A stretch of 6,856 nucleotides of DNA from Deltaproteobacteria bacterium (GCA_024641835.1 JAHECH010000231.1:1-6856), one strand, 5' to 3'. Counted from the first letter of the stretch, positions 1-6,812 are shown. The notes: a model not told the origin generated them from the sequence alone. Program-made: numbers and translations.

Positions 1-334
1 ATTTGAACACAGCCATCGTGGGAATCATGAAACGGGTAAGGTCATGAATCTCCTTTCCCCCTCTTTTTACGGGAAGAAGAGAGGCTGAATGTTCGCGCTT
101 TTCTTGGCTTTTGTTTCTCACCTCTGCTTAGCCAATCAGGGCCAAATCTCTTCTCGAAGTAGGAGCCGAATCTTTGGGACCACCGCCACCAAGGACTATA
201 AATTTTAATCAGGAATCTTCTCTCGAAAGCGAAAATCCTCCCTTCAACATCCCTTTTTCTGATTCCCGGAGGAATTTCGGAACATTGCAGAAAACACTCA
301 TCAAAAACTCAGGAAACTCCAGCAGTTTTTCCTG
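1..334. other. Upstream region without a clear gene
   Basis: No convincing gene is visible here. At the left edge both strands are briefly open. A + frame entering from the left stops at 45-47 and would end in residues NTAIVGIMKRVRS. A - strand frame is open from a GTG at 121 down to position 1 and contains KEIHDLTRFMIPTMAVFK. Either could be the end or the start of a neighbouring gene, and the sequence does not decide between them. An AAAGGAG-like stretch on the - strand (about 50-56) precedes an ATG at 45, but that frame stops after six codons. A short dyad ATTCC-CGGA-GGAAT lies at 262-275. The rest is unassigned upstream sequence of the LuxR-type gene. Confidence 0.4.
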
Positions 335-363
335 TTGACATACAAGGGAAGATTCCCTAAAAT
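335..363 (+). promoter_or_regulatory. Sigma70-type promoter of the LuxR-family gene
   Basis: A perfect -35 box TTGACA (335-340) is followed after 17 bases by TAAAAT (358-363), which matches the -10 consensus at five of six positions. Transcription would start near 370, giving a leader of about 100 bases before the ATG at 474. The spacer holds a dyad, AGGGAA-GA-TTCCCT (345-358), that runs into the first base of the -10 box. A protein bound there would block RNA polymerase, so it is a candidate operator, possibly for autoregulation. The promoter is read directly from the sequence; the operator role is inference. Confidence 0.7.
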
Positions 364-473
364 CCATCAGGGTAGGGATAACCTTACTTTCCCCTATTCG
401 TAGCCGGACATGTCGATTTGGTGTGGTTTTCATTTTACAGGGGAGGATTGAAAACCTTATCTTTTTATGGAAC

Positions 474-1544
474 ATGGCCGATCATCTCCAGAATTTGAAT
501 CCCTTTGAAGTGAAGCTTCTCTTTGGCATTCTTGAGAAGCTCTACCAAAGCAACGACCGGGATGCCCTTCGAATCGGGATAGCTGATGATCTTTTGCGCT
601 TGCTTCATTCAGACTACTTGGCTTCCTTTATATGGAATGAGGATCGCCAAGTTTTCGGAAACGTTGTTTTTTTGAATATGAGTCCTGAAAACATAGCCCG
701 GTACCATAGTTATTACCGGTTCTGCGATCCAATCACCCCATCTGTTCGAAAAAGGCGAAAAGCCACCATAATCTCCGACATCATCCCTCAAAAAGAACTC
801 GAAGAGACAGAATTTTTCAATGATTTCCTCATGGCGGATGGCCTCCATCATGGCATAGATGTTTATGCTTATGAGGGCGACCTCAATGTCGGCGACCTTC
901 GTATCTGGAGGGCAAAGCACAGACCCTGTTTCGAAAGGCGAGAAGTCATCCTTCTAGACGCAGTTCTCCCCCATTTTTGCAATGCCTTACGAAATGCGCG
1001 GGCACTCGCTTTGGCCAAAGAAAGGACTGAAATATGGGAAAGACTTTTCGAAGCAGACGACATCGCTCTTTTTTTGTTCGATAACACAGGTAATTTAGTT
1101 TACGAAAACGGAAGGGCACAGATCTTCAAGCAGCGTTTCACTGGCATTCGGGGTGCTTATGCAGCGTTCTTAACCCTCATTCATTCAGTGGCTGCGAAAG
1201 ACCTCTCACGGACACAATGGGGCCCATTCCATCTATCTGTGATGGATATATGCGCTCCGGATCAAGAGAAACGATATAGAGCGGTGATCGTAAGACCTTC
1301 AACCCCCAGAACCTTGGACAAGACTCTTCTGATGACAAGATTTGGTTTGAGTCAGCGAGAGGCAGAGATCTCTCTTCTTATTTGTAAAGGATTGATTGAT
1401 CAGGAAATCGCGCGGGTCCTGGGCATGGCTTTCTCGACGGTAAGGACCCATCTGAAAAACATCTTCAGAAAACTTGATGTCTCGACGCGTTCAGAGCTTA
1501 TTTTCAATTTTCTCGAAGACCTCGTAGACGTTTCGTTTCAATAG
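474..1544 (+). CDS. LuxR-family transcriptional regulator with GAF-like sensory region
   Basis: Probable DNA-binding transcription factor of 356 residues. The C-terminal part (about 289-346) is a complete LuxR/GerE helix-turn-helix: LSQREAEISLL, then QEIARVLGM, STVRTHLKNIF and RKLDVSTRSEL, with the family's usual Glu, TVRxH, KL and R positions. Residues about 10-178 resemble the GAF-like sensory region of stand-alone LuxR regulators (NDFLMADGLHHGID, then PCFERREVILLDAVLPHF). Residues about 190-275 look PAS-like (ADDIALFLFDNTGNLVYENG). No receiver-domain pattern is seen, so it is probably not a classical response regulator. The start is uncertain. An in-frame GTG at 423 would add 17 residues, but neither start has a well-placed Shine-Dalgarno; GGGAGG at 441-446 lies too far from 474. 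I prefer ATG 474 because the extra residues look non-coding. The signal is unknown. It may control the downstream oxidoreductase operon, judged only by proximity. Confidence 0.88.
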   Translation: MADHLQNLNPFEVKLLFGILEKLYQSNDRDALRIGIADDLLRLLHSDYLASFIWNEDRQVFGNVVFLNMSPENIARYHSYYRFCDPITPSVRKRRKATIISDIIPQKELEETEFFNDFLMADGLHHGIDVYAYEGDLNVGDLRIWRAKHRPCFERREVILLDAVLPHFCNALRNARALALAKERTEIWERLFEADDIALFLFDNTGNLVYENGRAQIFKQRFTGIRGAYAAFLTLIHSVAAKDLSRTQWGPFHLSVMDICAPDQEKRYRAVIVRPSTPRTLDKTLLMTRFGLSQREAEISLLICKGLIDQEIARVLGMAFSTVRTHLKNIFRKLDVSTRSELIFNFLEDLVDVSFQ

Positions 1545-1546
1545 GC

Positions 1547-1559
1547 GATGGCCGCCATC
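1547..1559. repeat. Short dyad after the LuxR-family gene
   Basis: GATGGC-C-GCCATC forms a perfect dyad three bases after the LuxR-type stop codon. As RNA it could form a five-pair stem with a three-base loop. No T-run follows in either direction, so it is at best a weak terminator between the two convergent genes. Confidence 0.3.
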
Positions 1560-1574
1560 CCTCATTAGATAACG

Positions 1575-2435
1575 TCAAGAGTTTTGTGTCACAAGGAAAG
1601 GGGTAGCAATTCCCTGTTGTTTATTTTCATAGGTGAACACGGCATAGAGGATTCTCTCCATACTGGTTCTGTCTGAGAACACCCCCATAGGCCTTGTTCT
1701 CCTGCGTACTTCCCGGAAGCTTCTCTCTATCGCATTCGTTGTTCCGACAGTTTCTCTCCAGGATGGATCTTTAAAAGAGAAGAAAGTCAACAACTCTTCT
1801 AGGTCCTCTTTCAGACAGTGCACCGCCTTGGGATGGAGGGGCTCCCATCGCTCGACAAAACGCCGAGCCTCCTGCCGAGCCCCCACCAGGTGAGCAGCAT
1901 TCATAATCCTGTGAAGCGATCTTTTCACCCTAGGCTGATCCGTCTTTTTGACTTTGTCCAGGATGTTTCGAATCTTGTGAGCCCAGCAGCGTTGAAGAGG
2001 CACTTGGCCATAAACCAGAGGCAGAGCGGCCAATAACCCCTTCCCCCCATCCGTCACAATCAATTCCACCCCCTCCCCTTTCAATCCCCTTCTATACAGA
2101 TCGTTGAAGAACGCTTCCCACGCCAAGGCGCTCTCCCCAGGAGCCAACCGAAAATCAATAATCTCCTTCTTCCCATCCGACCGAATCCCCAACACCACCA
2201 ATACCGGCCTGCGGATCGCTCCATCTCCACTCTTACGGGAAAGCACCACCCCATCAAAAACCAACACCCGATACTGATCCTTCAGAGGACGACGGTGAAA
2301 CGCTTTGACCACCTGGTCCAGCTGTTTCCCCATCCGGCTCACCGTCGAGGCACTCACCCGCTCCCCCAACACCGGCAACAGCGCCTCCGCCACCTTCCTC
2401 GTACTCACCCCCAGCACAAAACAGCTCAAAATCAT
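1575..2435 (-). CDS. IS256-family transposase, C-terminal catalytic part (frameshifted)
   Basis: This 286-residue frame carries the catalytic core of an IS256/Mutator-type DDE transposase, which would cut and rejoin element ends. The acidic triad is visible as D61 (VFDGVVL), D129 (IVTDGGKG) and E237 (NAIERSF). The family's Cys-x2-His motif is C150-WA-H153, and the basic stretch REVRRRTRPMG follows the Glu. The N-terminal portion lies in the other frame (2432-2770). The ATG used here overlaps that frame's stop as ATGA, so translational coupling is possible. However, the frame remains open upstream of the ATG as RAQRVERMIL, which continues the family pattern, so the ATG is probably an internal methionine rather than a true start. 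The joined protein would be about 398 residues, normal for the family. It is probably a broken gene, unless the lost base is a sequence error. Confidence 0.85.
   Translation of the reverse strand: MILSCFVLGVSTRKVAEALLPVLGERVSASTVSRMGKQLDQVVKAFHRRPLKDQYRVLVFDGVVLSRKSGDGAIRRPVLVVLGIRSDGKKEIIDFRLAPGESALAWEAFFNDLYRRGLKGEGVELIVTDGGKGLLAALPLVYGQVPLQRCWAHKIRNILDKVKKTDQPRVKRSLHRIMNAAHLVGARQEARRFVERWEPLHPKAVHCLKEDLEELLTFFSFKDPSWRETVGTTNAIERSFREVRRRTRPMGVFSDRTSMERILYAVFTYENKQQGIATPFLVTQNS
1584..1605 (+). repeat. Left inverted repeat of the IS
   Basis: Reading inward it is TTGTGTCA, one base, then AAGGAAAGGGGTA. Both blocks match the right repeat exactly, but the spacer is one base here and four bases there. 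The transposase frame runs through this repeat and stops at 1575-1577, a few bases outside it. The repeat therefore encodes the last residues of the protein, around PFLVTQ. Confidence 0.8.
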
Positions 2436-2770
2436 CCGCTCAACCCGCTGCGCTCTTCACGCATACGCCCGACCACCTTCAGCGCACTGTAACGGCGGGT
2501 GCGGGGCACCTCCAGCTCCACATCCCCCAGCTCCGTCAACAGATGCCGACCGTAACTGCCGTTGCACCGATCTTCTTCCCCCTCACGAATGGCCAGTTCT
2601 TCAAGGTAATAATCGATGTTCGCTTTCATCCTGCCTTCTAGAAATCCTTTCAGGGCTTGTCTCGAATAACCACGATAATCTTCTCCCCAATCCACACCCT
2701 GAGAACTGATTTCCTTGATCACCTGATACGCTGGCGCTACACTGTGAATCGCTGCAACTTTTTGCGGCAT
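2432..2770 (-). CDS. IS256-family transposase, N-terminal part (frameshifted)
   Basis: This 112-residue frame begins the transposase. It contains an early helical region (DYRGYSRQALKGFLEGRM) and the conserved LTELGDVELEVPRTRRYSALKVV stretch, of which LELEVPRTR-type wording is typical of IS256 members. The ATG at 2770 has a strong ribosome binding site, AAAGGAGG on the - strand (about 2777-2785), six to seven bases upstream. The correct frame is lost near 2456-2457, after which it reads ERSGLSG and stops at 2432-2434. Adding one A there (GAA AGA instead of GAAGA) restores a continuous reading RMRERAQRVERMIL into the downstream catalytic frame. On its own this piece lacks all DDE residues. At most it could bind element ends. 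Confidence 0.8.
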   Translation of the reverse strand: MPQKVAAIHSVAPAYQVIKEISSQGVDWGEDYRGYSRQALKGFLEGRMKANIDYYLEELAIREGEEDRCNGSYGRHLLTELGDVELEVPRTRRYSALKVVGRMREERSGLSG

Positions 2771-2813
2771 GGGGTACCTCCTTTAGAGTTAGGGTTAACT
2801 TTAGAGGTACCCC
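2771..2813 (-). promoter_or_regulatory. Stem-loop masking the transposase ribosome binding site
   Basis: On the - strand GGGGTACCTC and GAGGTACCCC are perfect 10-base complements separated by 23 bases, extended by one possible G-U pair. The second arm holds part of the AAAGGAGG ribosome binding site and ends right before the transposase ATG. A transcript entering from outside the element would fold and hide this site. Such protection from read-through is known in other insertion sequences. CTTTAGAG also occurs as a direct repeat at 2781-2788 and 2799-2806. Confidence 0.6.
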
Positions 2814-2832
2814 TTTCCTTTTACTGACACAA
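2808..2832 (-). repeat. Right inverted repeat of the IS
   Basis: Reading inward on the - strand it is TTGTGTCA, then GTAA, then AAGGAAAGGGGTA. It matches the left repeat in 8-base and 13-base blocks, with a three-base length difference between them. Its inner end overlaps the arm of the stem-loop that precedes the transposase start. Confidence 0.8.
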
Positions 2833-2883
2833 GAAATGATACATTACCTCCTCATTATTGGGGATATACAATCGGATATCGTT

Positions 2884-2896
2884 TAGGATAATCCTA
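2884..2896. promoter_or_regulatory. Candidate operator dyad
   Basis: TAGGAT-A-ATCCTA is a perfect dyad, six bases on each side of one central base. It lies about 250 bases before the first operon gene and just outside the insertion sequence. It could bind a dimeric regulator such as the LuxR-type protein encoded upstream, but nothing in the sequence ties the two together. Confidence 0.35.
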
Positions 2897-2984
2897 CGCG
2901 TAATGTTTAACGACCAAACGAAAGAATTCTCTGCCGTTTAAGATAGCAATCACTTAACTGAAAAGGCTTGCACAACGTACCATT

Positions 2985-3087
2985 CTCTTGTCCCCCTTGA
3001 TGAGGTTTTTACCGTTCTTCTTACAAACCAATGGTGCCCCACTTGGAGGATACTTTTAATCACTTTTCAACCGTTCTTGGACAAGAG
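2985..3087. repeat. Spaced 9-base inverted repeat pair
   Basis: CTCTTGTCC (2985-2993) and its exact complement GGACAAGAG (3079-3087) flank an 85-base interval upstream of the operon. They could be two binding sites for one protein in opposite orientation, or a long-range RNA pairing. The match does not extend beyond nine bases, so chance is possible. Confidence 0.35.
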
Positions 3088-3146
3088 TCATCAATTATGT
3101 AAACTTATCTTTTGTCGTTGCCCATAAAAAAAGGAGGTTATGGAGG

Positions 3147-4040
3147 ATGAAGAAATCTTCAATCATGGACTTTGAGTGGATGATTAAGTACACGCCTCAG
3201 ACAGAATGGATTAAGGGTCAAGGAATATTCCTGTGTTTGGCCTTTTTTTTCTCGGAGATTGGTGCTGGTATCTACTTAGTGTCGATTTTTTTGGATTGTA
3301 CACCAGGGTGGATAATTGGGTGGCTTGTGACATTAGTTCTAGGTGGGGGAACTCATGCGGCTTACCTTGGGAAACCATCACGAGGTTGGCGAATTTTGTT
3401 CCGGCCTGGCACTTCTGAATTGTCGCGTGGACTTTGGGTAATCGTCCTTTTCGGATTGGTGGGTCTCTTTCAGATCCTACCTGTAGTTTTTCCAGGGTTG
3501 CCATGGGCAGAAAAAAGCAGACTTTTTAATATAATCATGGGCATACTATGTATTCTTGTTATTGTACATGGTTTCTTAACGATGAGTGGGATAAGGGCAC
3601 TGCCGTTGTGGAATTCATCAATGATGATGCCCCTAGCGCTCATCTCCGGGATCTGGACGGGAAGTCAGGTCGTGGAATTTGTCCTGTTTCTCAGTGGAGG
3701 TGAAGTGAGTCTCGCGGAGACTTGGTCACGATGGTCTTTGCTGGTTTATATGGCGACAATGGCGATGTTTCTATGGGGAGCATTTCAATCGTCAGGCACC
3801 GCACGGGCATCCCTAAAGGAAATGTTTGCAGGAAGTACCTCAGTCGGATTTTATGTCGGAACACTATTGATTGGAGTCTTAGTTCCTTTAATTATTACAC
3901 TAGCAGTTTGGATATATGGTATTGAGGTTTTGAATGCCAATTTTCTGTTCTTTAGGATGCTATGTGTATTAATTGGCGACCTAGCAATGCGTTATAACAT
4001 AATGAAGGGCGCCTTCTATTCGCCGCTTCTTGGATCTTAA
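3147..4040 (+). CDS. NrfD/PsrC-type integral membrane subunit of an iron-sulfur molybdoenzyme
   Basis: Quinone-interacting membrane subunit of 297 residues. It would anchor the oxidoreductase and pass electrons between its iron-sulfur subunit and the quinone pool. About eight hydrophobic helices can be traced: near residues 25-49, 54-70, 93-115, 127-149, 158-182, 195-213, 232-257 and 263-285. The NrfD-family signature follows helix 2 as GGGTHAAYLGKPSRGWR (66-82), with the conserved His, Gly, Arg pattern, then SELSRGLW (90-97). No heme-binding His pairs of the cytochrome b type stand out, as expected for this family. The ATG at 3147 has AAGGAGG nine bases upstream. The gene begins the operon, 21 bases ahead of the catalytic subunit, whereas many related operons put the membrane gene last. 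The family call is firm; the exact partner enzyme class is not. Confidence 0.9.
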   Translation: MKKSSIMDFEWMIKYTPQTEWIKGQGIFLCLAFFFSEIGAGIYLVSIFLDCTPGWIIGWLVTLVLGGGTHAAYLGKPSRGWRILFRPGTSELSRGLWVIVLFGLVGLFQILPVVFPGLPWAEKSRLFNIIMGILCILVIVHGFLTMSGIRALPLWNSSMMMPLALISGIWTGSQVVEFVLFLSGGEVSLAETWSRWSLLVYMATMAMFLWGAFQSSGTARASLKEMFAGSTSVGFYVGTLLIGVLVPLIITLAVWIYGIEVLNANFLFFRMLCVLIGDLAMRYNIMKGAFYSPLLGS

Positions 4041-4061
4041 GAATCAGGAGGAGAAGAAAAA

Positions 4062-6812
4062 ATGTACAAGAAACTAGAAGAGGAAAGAGAACGATATCGC
4101 AAATTCGCCCGAGGCGGAAAAAAAGATTATTGGGCCTACACGATTTGCGGCGGCTGCTATGGACTTTGTTCGGGGCATGTCCATGTGGTTGATGGAGTAC
4201 CAGTAGCAATGGAGAGTGTAGTTGACAGTGATATGGGTGGGCAAGGCGGAATATGCGGAAAAGGGGCGGCGACAATACTTGATTATTGTGACCCAAACCG
4301 GGTTAATTACCCGGTGAAGAGGACGAATCCAAACAAAGGACTTTATGAAGATCCAAAATGGGAGAGGATAAGCTGGGATGAAGCAATGGATACCATTGCC
4401 GACAAAATGAGAAAAGTAAGGAAGAAAAACCCAAAAGGGGTAGTCTGGGCATTTACTCCTGGGCCGGGGACAGGTCTTAAGGGCACACAATCCACTGGTG
4501 GATTCTTTAGTGCTTACGGCAGCCCAAATATGGCTCTCGGGGGAGCAGGAACCCACTGTGGAGCTGTTGCTCATCACTTAGGTGCAATGGTACATGCGGG
4601 CTGGGACATATTGCCAGATTATAGATATAACAATTTCTTGATCCGATGTGGCGGAAATGAAGGGGTCGGTGGCGGCCGTATGGCCATGACATCTACTCGG
4701 CAGTTCGCGCAGGCCCGAGACCGAGGGCAGCAGACCATCGTCATGGACCCGATAGGCTATCAGTCTGGAGGCAAAGCGGTTGAGTACATCCCTATTTTGC
4801 CTTGTACTGATATAGCGGTTCTTCTGGTTATAGCAAATATCATCGTCAATGAAATAAAGGTCTTTGATAGAATATATATTATGAAGAAGACCAATGGACC
4901 ATATCTGGTCGGTCCTGATATGAAATTCGTGAGAGACAAGGAAAATCGCCCATTGGTCTTTGATGAAAGCGATAGGCAATTTAAGCCCTATACTGACAAA
5001 ACCATATCAAAAGAAGCCTTAGAGGGAGAGTACAGTTATGATGGACTTAAGTGTCAACCTGCTTTCCAATTAATTAAAGAACACCTTAAACAGTATAAAG
5101 CCAGTTGGGCATCAGAACTAAGTACTGTTCCGGAAAGCACTATCCATAGGCTTGCGAAACGGTTGGTTGATGAGGCGAAAATAGGCAGTGTTATTGAGAT
5201 TGACGGGGTGAAAGTTCCTTTTAGACCAGCCGGGCTTTGTGCCTATAAAGGTTTCCAGGGGCATCAGAACAGCTTCCATCAATATGCGGCGATGTACTTG
5301 ATCAACTCCCTGCTTGGCAACCAGGATGTGGCCGGAGGCATTGTTGGTTCAGGGACTGTAAGAAGCCTAGGAAATGTCGGAACTGGCACGCTTCGTTTTG
5401 AACCCTACGGGACTCATGACGGAATGCTCACCCCTGCGGTATGGCATACCAGAACCCCTTATCCTCCGCGGGACCCTAAAGGGCCTGAATTTATAAACCT
5501 TCTTGATCTCTTTTCCGACTCCAGTTTCTCTCCTTACCCTTATGCGGAAGATTGGGACGAGATCTGGACTAAAGCAGGGCGTCCTTACGAGCCGGAGATA
5601 TTCGCTTTTTATGGATCAAATGTGGTGACAAATACCTGCAACCCTAAGATAGTGGAAAACTTCTTAAAGAAAGTCCCGTTCACTTGGGCTATTACTACGA
5701 TACACAATGAAACCACAGAGGGTTTTGCAGATATAGTATTGCCCGAATGCCATCACTTAGAAAGCCTGGAAATTTGGTCTTCTTTCGGCTTTTTTTTCAA
5801 TTATCCAATAGGCATGGATAGGTGGTGTTTTCATCTAAAAATGCCGGTTGTGCCGCCAAAATATGAAAGAAGAGATGGCATGGATATTTACCTCGATCTA
5901 GCAGAGAGAATCGGTTTTAGGGATGTGTTCAATGAGTGGATGGATACTTATTTATCCGTTAGGACCCCAAAATGGGAGCAAGAGGGAGCTTCCGATATTG
6001 GACAACGCGCAGACACGACAAAAACAGTGAGTGCACGCCCTATTGTGAGGCCTGAAGAAAGAATCTCATATGCAGAAATTGTTGACCGGACACTAAAGTA
6101 CCACTTTGGTGTTGACCGTGGAGTGGACTGGTTTATGGAGCATGGCCACATAAACTGGGATAAGCGACCAGAAGAGTGTTACTGGCGATATTTTATTGAT
6201 GCTAGGATACCAATTTATTATGAACACCATGAACATTTGCGACCCAAATTAAAGGAACGTTGCGAAAAAGTAGGTATTGAATTCGACTGGAATTATGTTC
6301 AAGCCCTGATAAGCTATTTCCCATCAGTCCTCTATACCGAAAGACCTTGGCCAGACTCGGAATACAATTTAATAGCGATTTCTCACAGGGATGTTCTCCA
6401 CACTCATCGCACCAGCGCAGAAAATCCATGGGTCGATGCGATGAGCAAGTTGAATCCCTACACCTACTACTGGGTAATGCATGAGGAAACAGCAAAAAAT
6501 CAAGGAATTGCTGATGCTGACTGGATCGTTGTCGAAAACCTCGTTGGTGACAAAGTGCCCGGGCGTGTCCGATTAACCAAGCTCATACACCCAAATGTGA
6601 TAGGGGGCGTTGGCCTGGGCGGCTGGGCGAAAGGAAGGCCTACCGCTCGAGGAAAAGGAGTAAGGTTTAATACACTGCTGAGGAGTAGCCACAAGAGAAT
6701 CTGTCCTGTTACATCCTCGTTTGAATCAGGAGCAAGAGTCAAAGCATACAAGGTACCCGAAGAAACGCTGAAGAGAATCATGGCAGAAGAGCATATGGAG
6801 GTAGAACTATGA
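4062..6812 (+). CDS. Molybdopterin oxidoreductase catalytic subunit (DMSO reductase family), cytoplasmic type
   Basis: Catalytic subunit of a complex iron-sulfur molybdoenzyme, 916 residues, binding a Mo- or W-bis-pterin cofactor. The N-terminal [4Fe-4S] site is C29-x2-C32-x3-C36-x28-C65, followed by GKG with the usual Lys at 67. DPKWERISWDEAMDTIA (97-113) is the standard family stretch. GSPNMALGGAGTHCG places C166 where the metal-binding Cys lies in polysulfide-reductase-like members. Pterin-site motifs follow: QTIVMDP (224-230), PCTD (247-250, usually PGTD), NETTEGFADIVLPE and, near the C-terminus, SHRDVLHTHR and GVGLGGWAKGRP. No twin-arginine or other signal peptide precedes the cluster, so it is probably cytoplasmic. 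Size, missing signal and the TNGPYLVGPD stretch suggest a PadB-like (phenylacetyl-CoA oxidoreductase) or acetylene hydratase-like branch; thiosulfate or polysulfide reductase is less likely. The substrate is not assigned. AGGAGG (4046-4051) lies ten bases before the ATG. Confidence 0.9.
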   Translation: MYKKLEEERERYRKFARGGKKDYWAYTICGGCYGLCSGHVHVVDGVPVAMESVVDSDMGGQGGICGKGAATILDYCDPNRVNYPVKRTNPNKGLYEDPKWERISWDEAMDTIADKMRKVRKKNPKGVVWAFTPGPGTGLKGTQSTGGFFSAYGSPNMALGGAGTHCGAVAHHLGAMVHAGWDILPDYRYNNFLIRCGGNEGVGGGRMAMTSTRQFAQARDRGQQTIVMDPIGYQSGGKAVEYIPILPCTDIAVLLVIANIIVNEIKVFDRIYIMKKTNGPYLVGPDMKFVRDKENRPLVFDESDRQFKPYTDKTISKEALEGEYSYDGLKCQPAFQLIKEHLKQYKASWASELSTVPESTIHRLAKRLVDEAKIGSVIEIDGVKVPFRPAGLCAYKGFQGHQNSFHQYAAMYLINSLLGNQDVAGGIVGSGTVRSLGNVGTGTLRFEPYGTHDGMLTPAVWHTRTPYPPRDPKGPEFINLLDLFSDSSFSPYPYAEDWDEIWTKAGRPYEPEIFAFYGSNVVTNTCNPKIVENFLKKVPFTWAITTIHNETTEGFADIVLPECHHLESLEIWSSFGFFFNYPIGMDRWCFHLKMPVVPPKYERRDGMDIYLDLAERIGFRDVFNEWMDTYLSVRTPKWEQEGASDIGQRADTTKTVSARPIVRPEERISYAEIVDRTLKYHFGVDRGVDWFMEHGHINWDKRPEECYWRYFIDARIPIYYEHHEHLRPKLKERCEKVGIEFDWNYVQALISYFPSVLYTERPWPDSEYNLIAISHRDVLHTHRTSAENPWVDAMSKLNPYTYYWVMHEETAKNQGIADADWIVVENLVGDKVPGRVRLTKLIHPNVIGGVGLGGWAKGRPTARGKGVRFNTLLRSSHKRICPVTSSFESGARVKAYKVPEETLKRIMAEEHMEVEL

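Larger units (their letters stand above)
1584..2832 (-). mobile_element. IS256-family insertion sequence
   Basis: The element is about 1.25 kb. It is bounded by imperfect inverted repeats and carries one transposase reading region on the - strand, as is normal for the IS256 (Mutator-like) family. It looks richer in G and C than the leader and operon that follow it, which fits an outside origin. The outermost repeat bases are TTGTGTCA at both ends, but the exact tips could lie one or two bases further out. No 8-9 base target duplication is seen: CAAGAGTT on the left and GAAATGAT on the right do not match. The transposase is interrupted by a frameshift, so this copy is probably not autonomous. 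It sits between the LuxR-type gene and the oxidoreductase operon, opposite in orientation to both. Confidence 0.88.
2833..3146 (+). other. Leader region of the oxidoreductase operon
   Basis: No gene is seen in these AT-rich 314 bases between the insertion sequence and the operon. The region holds a 13-base dyad at 2884-2896, a pair of 9-base inverted copies (2985-2993 and 3079-3087), and a direct repeat ACCGTTCTT (3011-3019 and 3070-3078). No strong sigma70 promoter is visible. The best match is weak: TTGGAC at 3077-3082, then 17 bases, then TAAACT. A sigma54-like TGGTGC-N5-TTGGA lies at 3032-3047, but its -12 element is imperfect. The ribosome binding site AAGGAGG (3131-3137) lies nine bases before the ATG at 3147. 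Confidence 0.5.

Noticed and set aside
209..475. 88-residue - strand open frame upstream of the LuxR-type gene
   Set aside because: It runs through the strong + promoter and into the regulator start, shows no recognisable motif, and is most simply a chance frame.
448..498. Short leader peptide starting at TTG 448 or ATG 467 before the regulator
   Set aside because: Spacing to GGGAGG is too short or too long, and the peptides show no regulatory pattern.
1547..1585. Intrinsic terminator between the LuxR-type gene and the IS
   Set aside because: The dyad is short, with no T-run next to it on either strand.
2824..2850. Outward promoter at the right end of the IS (CTGACA as a -35 box)
   Set aside because: No acceptable -10 box lies 16-18 bases downstream.
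3032..3047. Sigma54-like site TGGTGC-N5-TTGGA
   Set aside because: The -12 element has GG instead of GC, and no sigma54 activator is encoded in the window; the LuxR-type protein lacks an AAA+ domain.
4074..4979. Long - strand open frames opposite the catalytic subunit
   Set aside because: They are mirror frames of a clearly coding region with complete family motifs and have no recognisable products.
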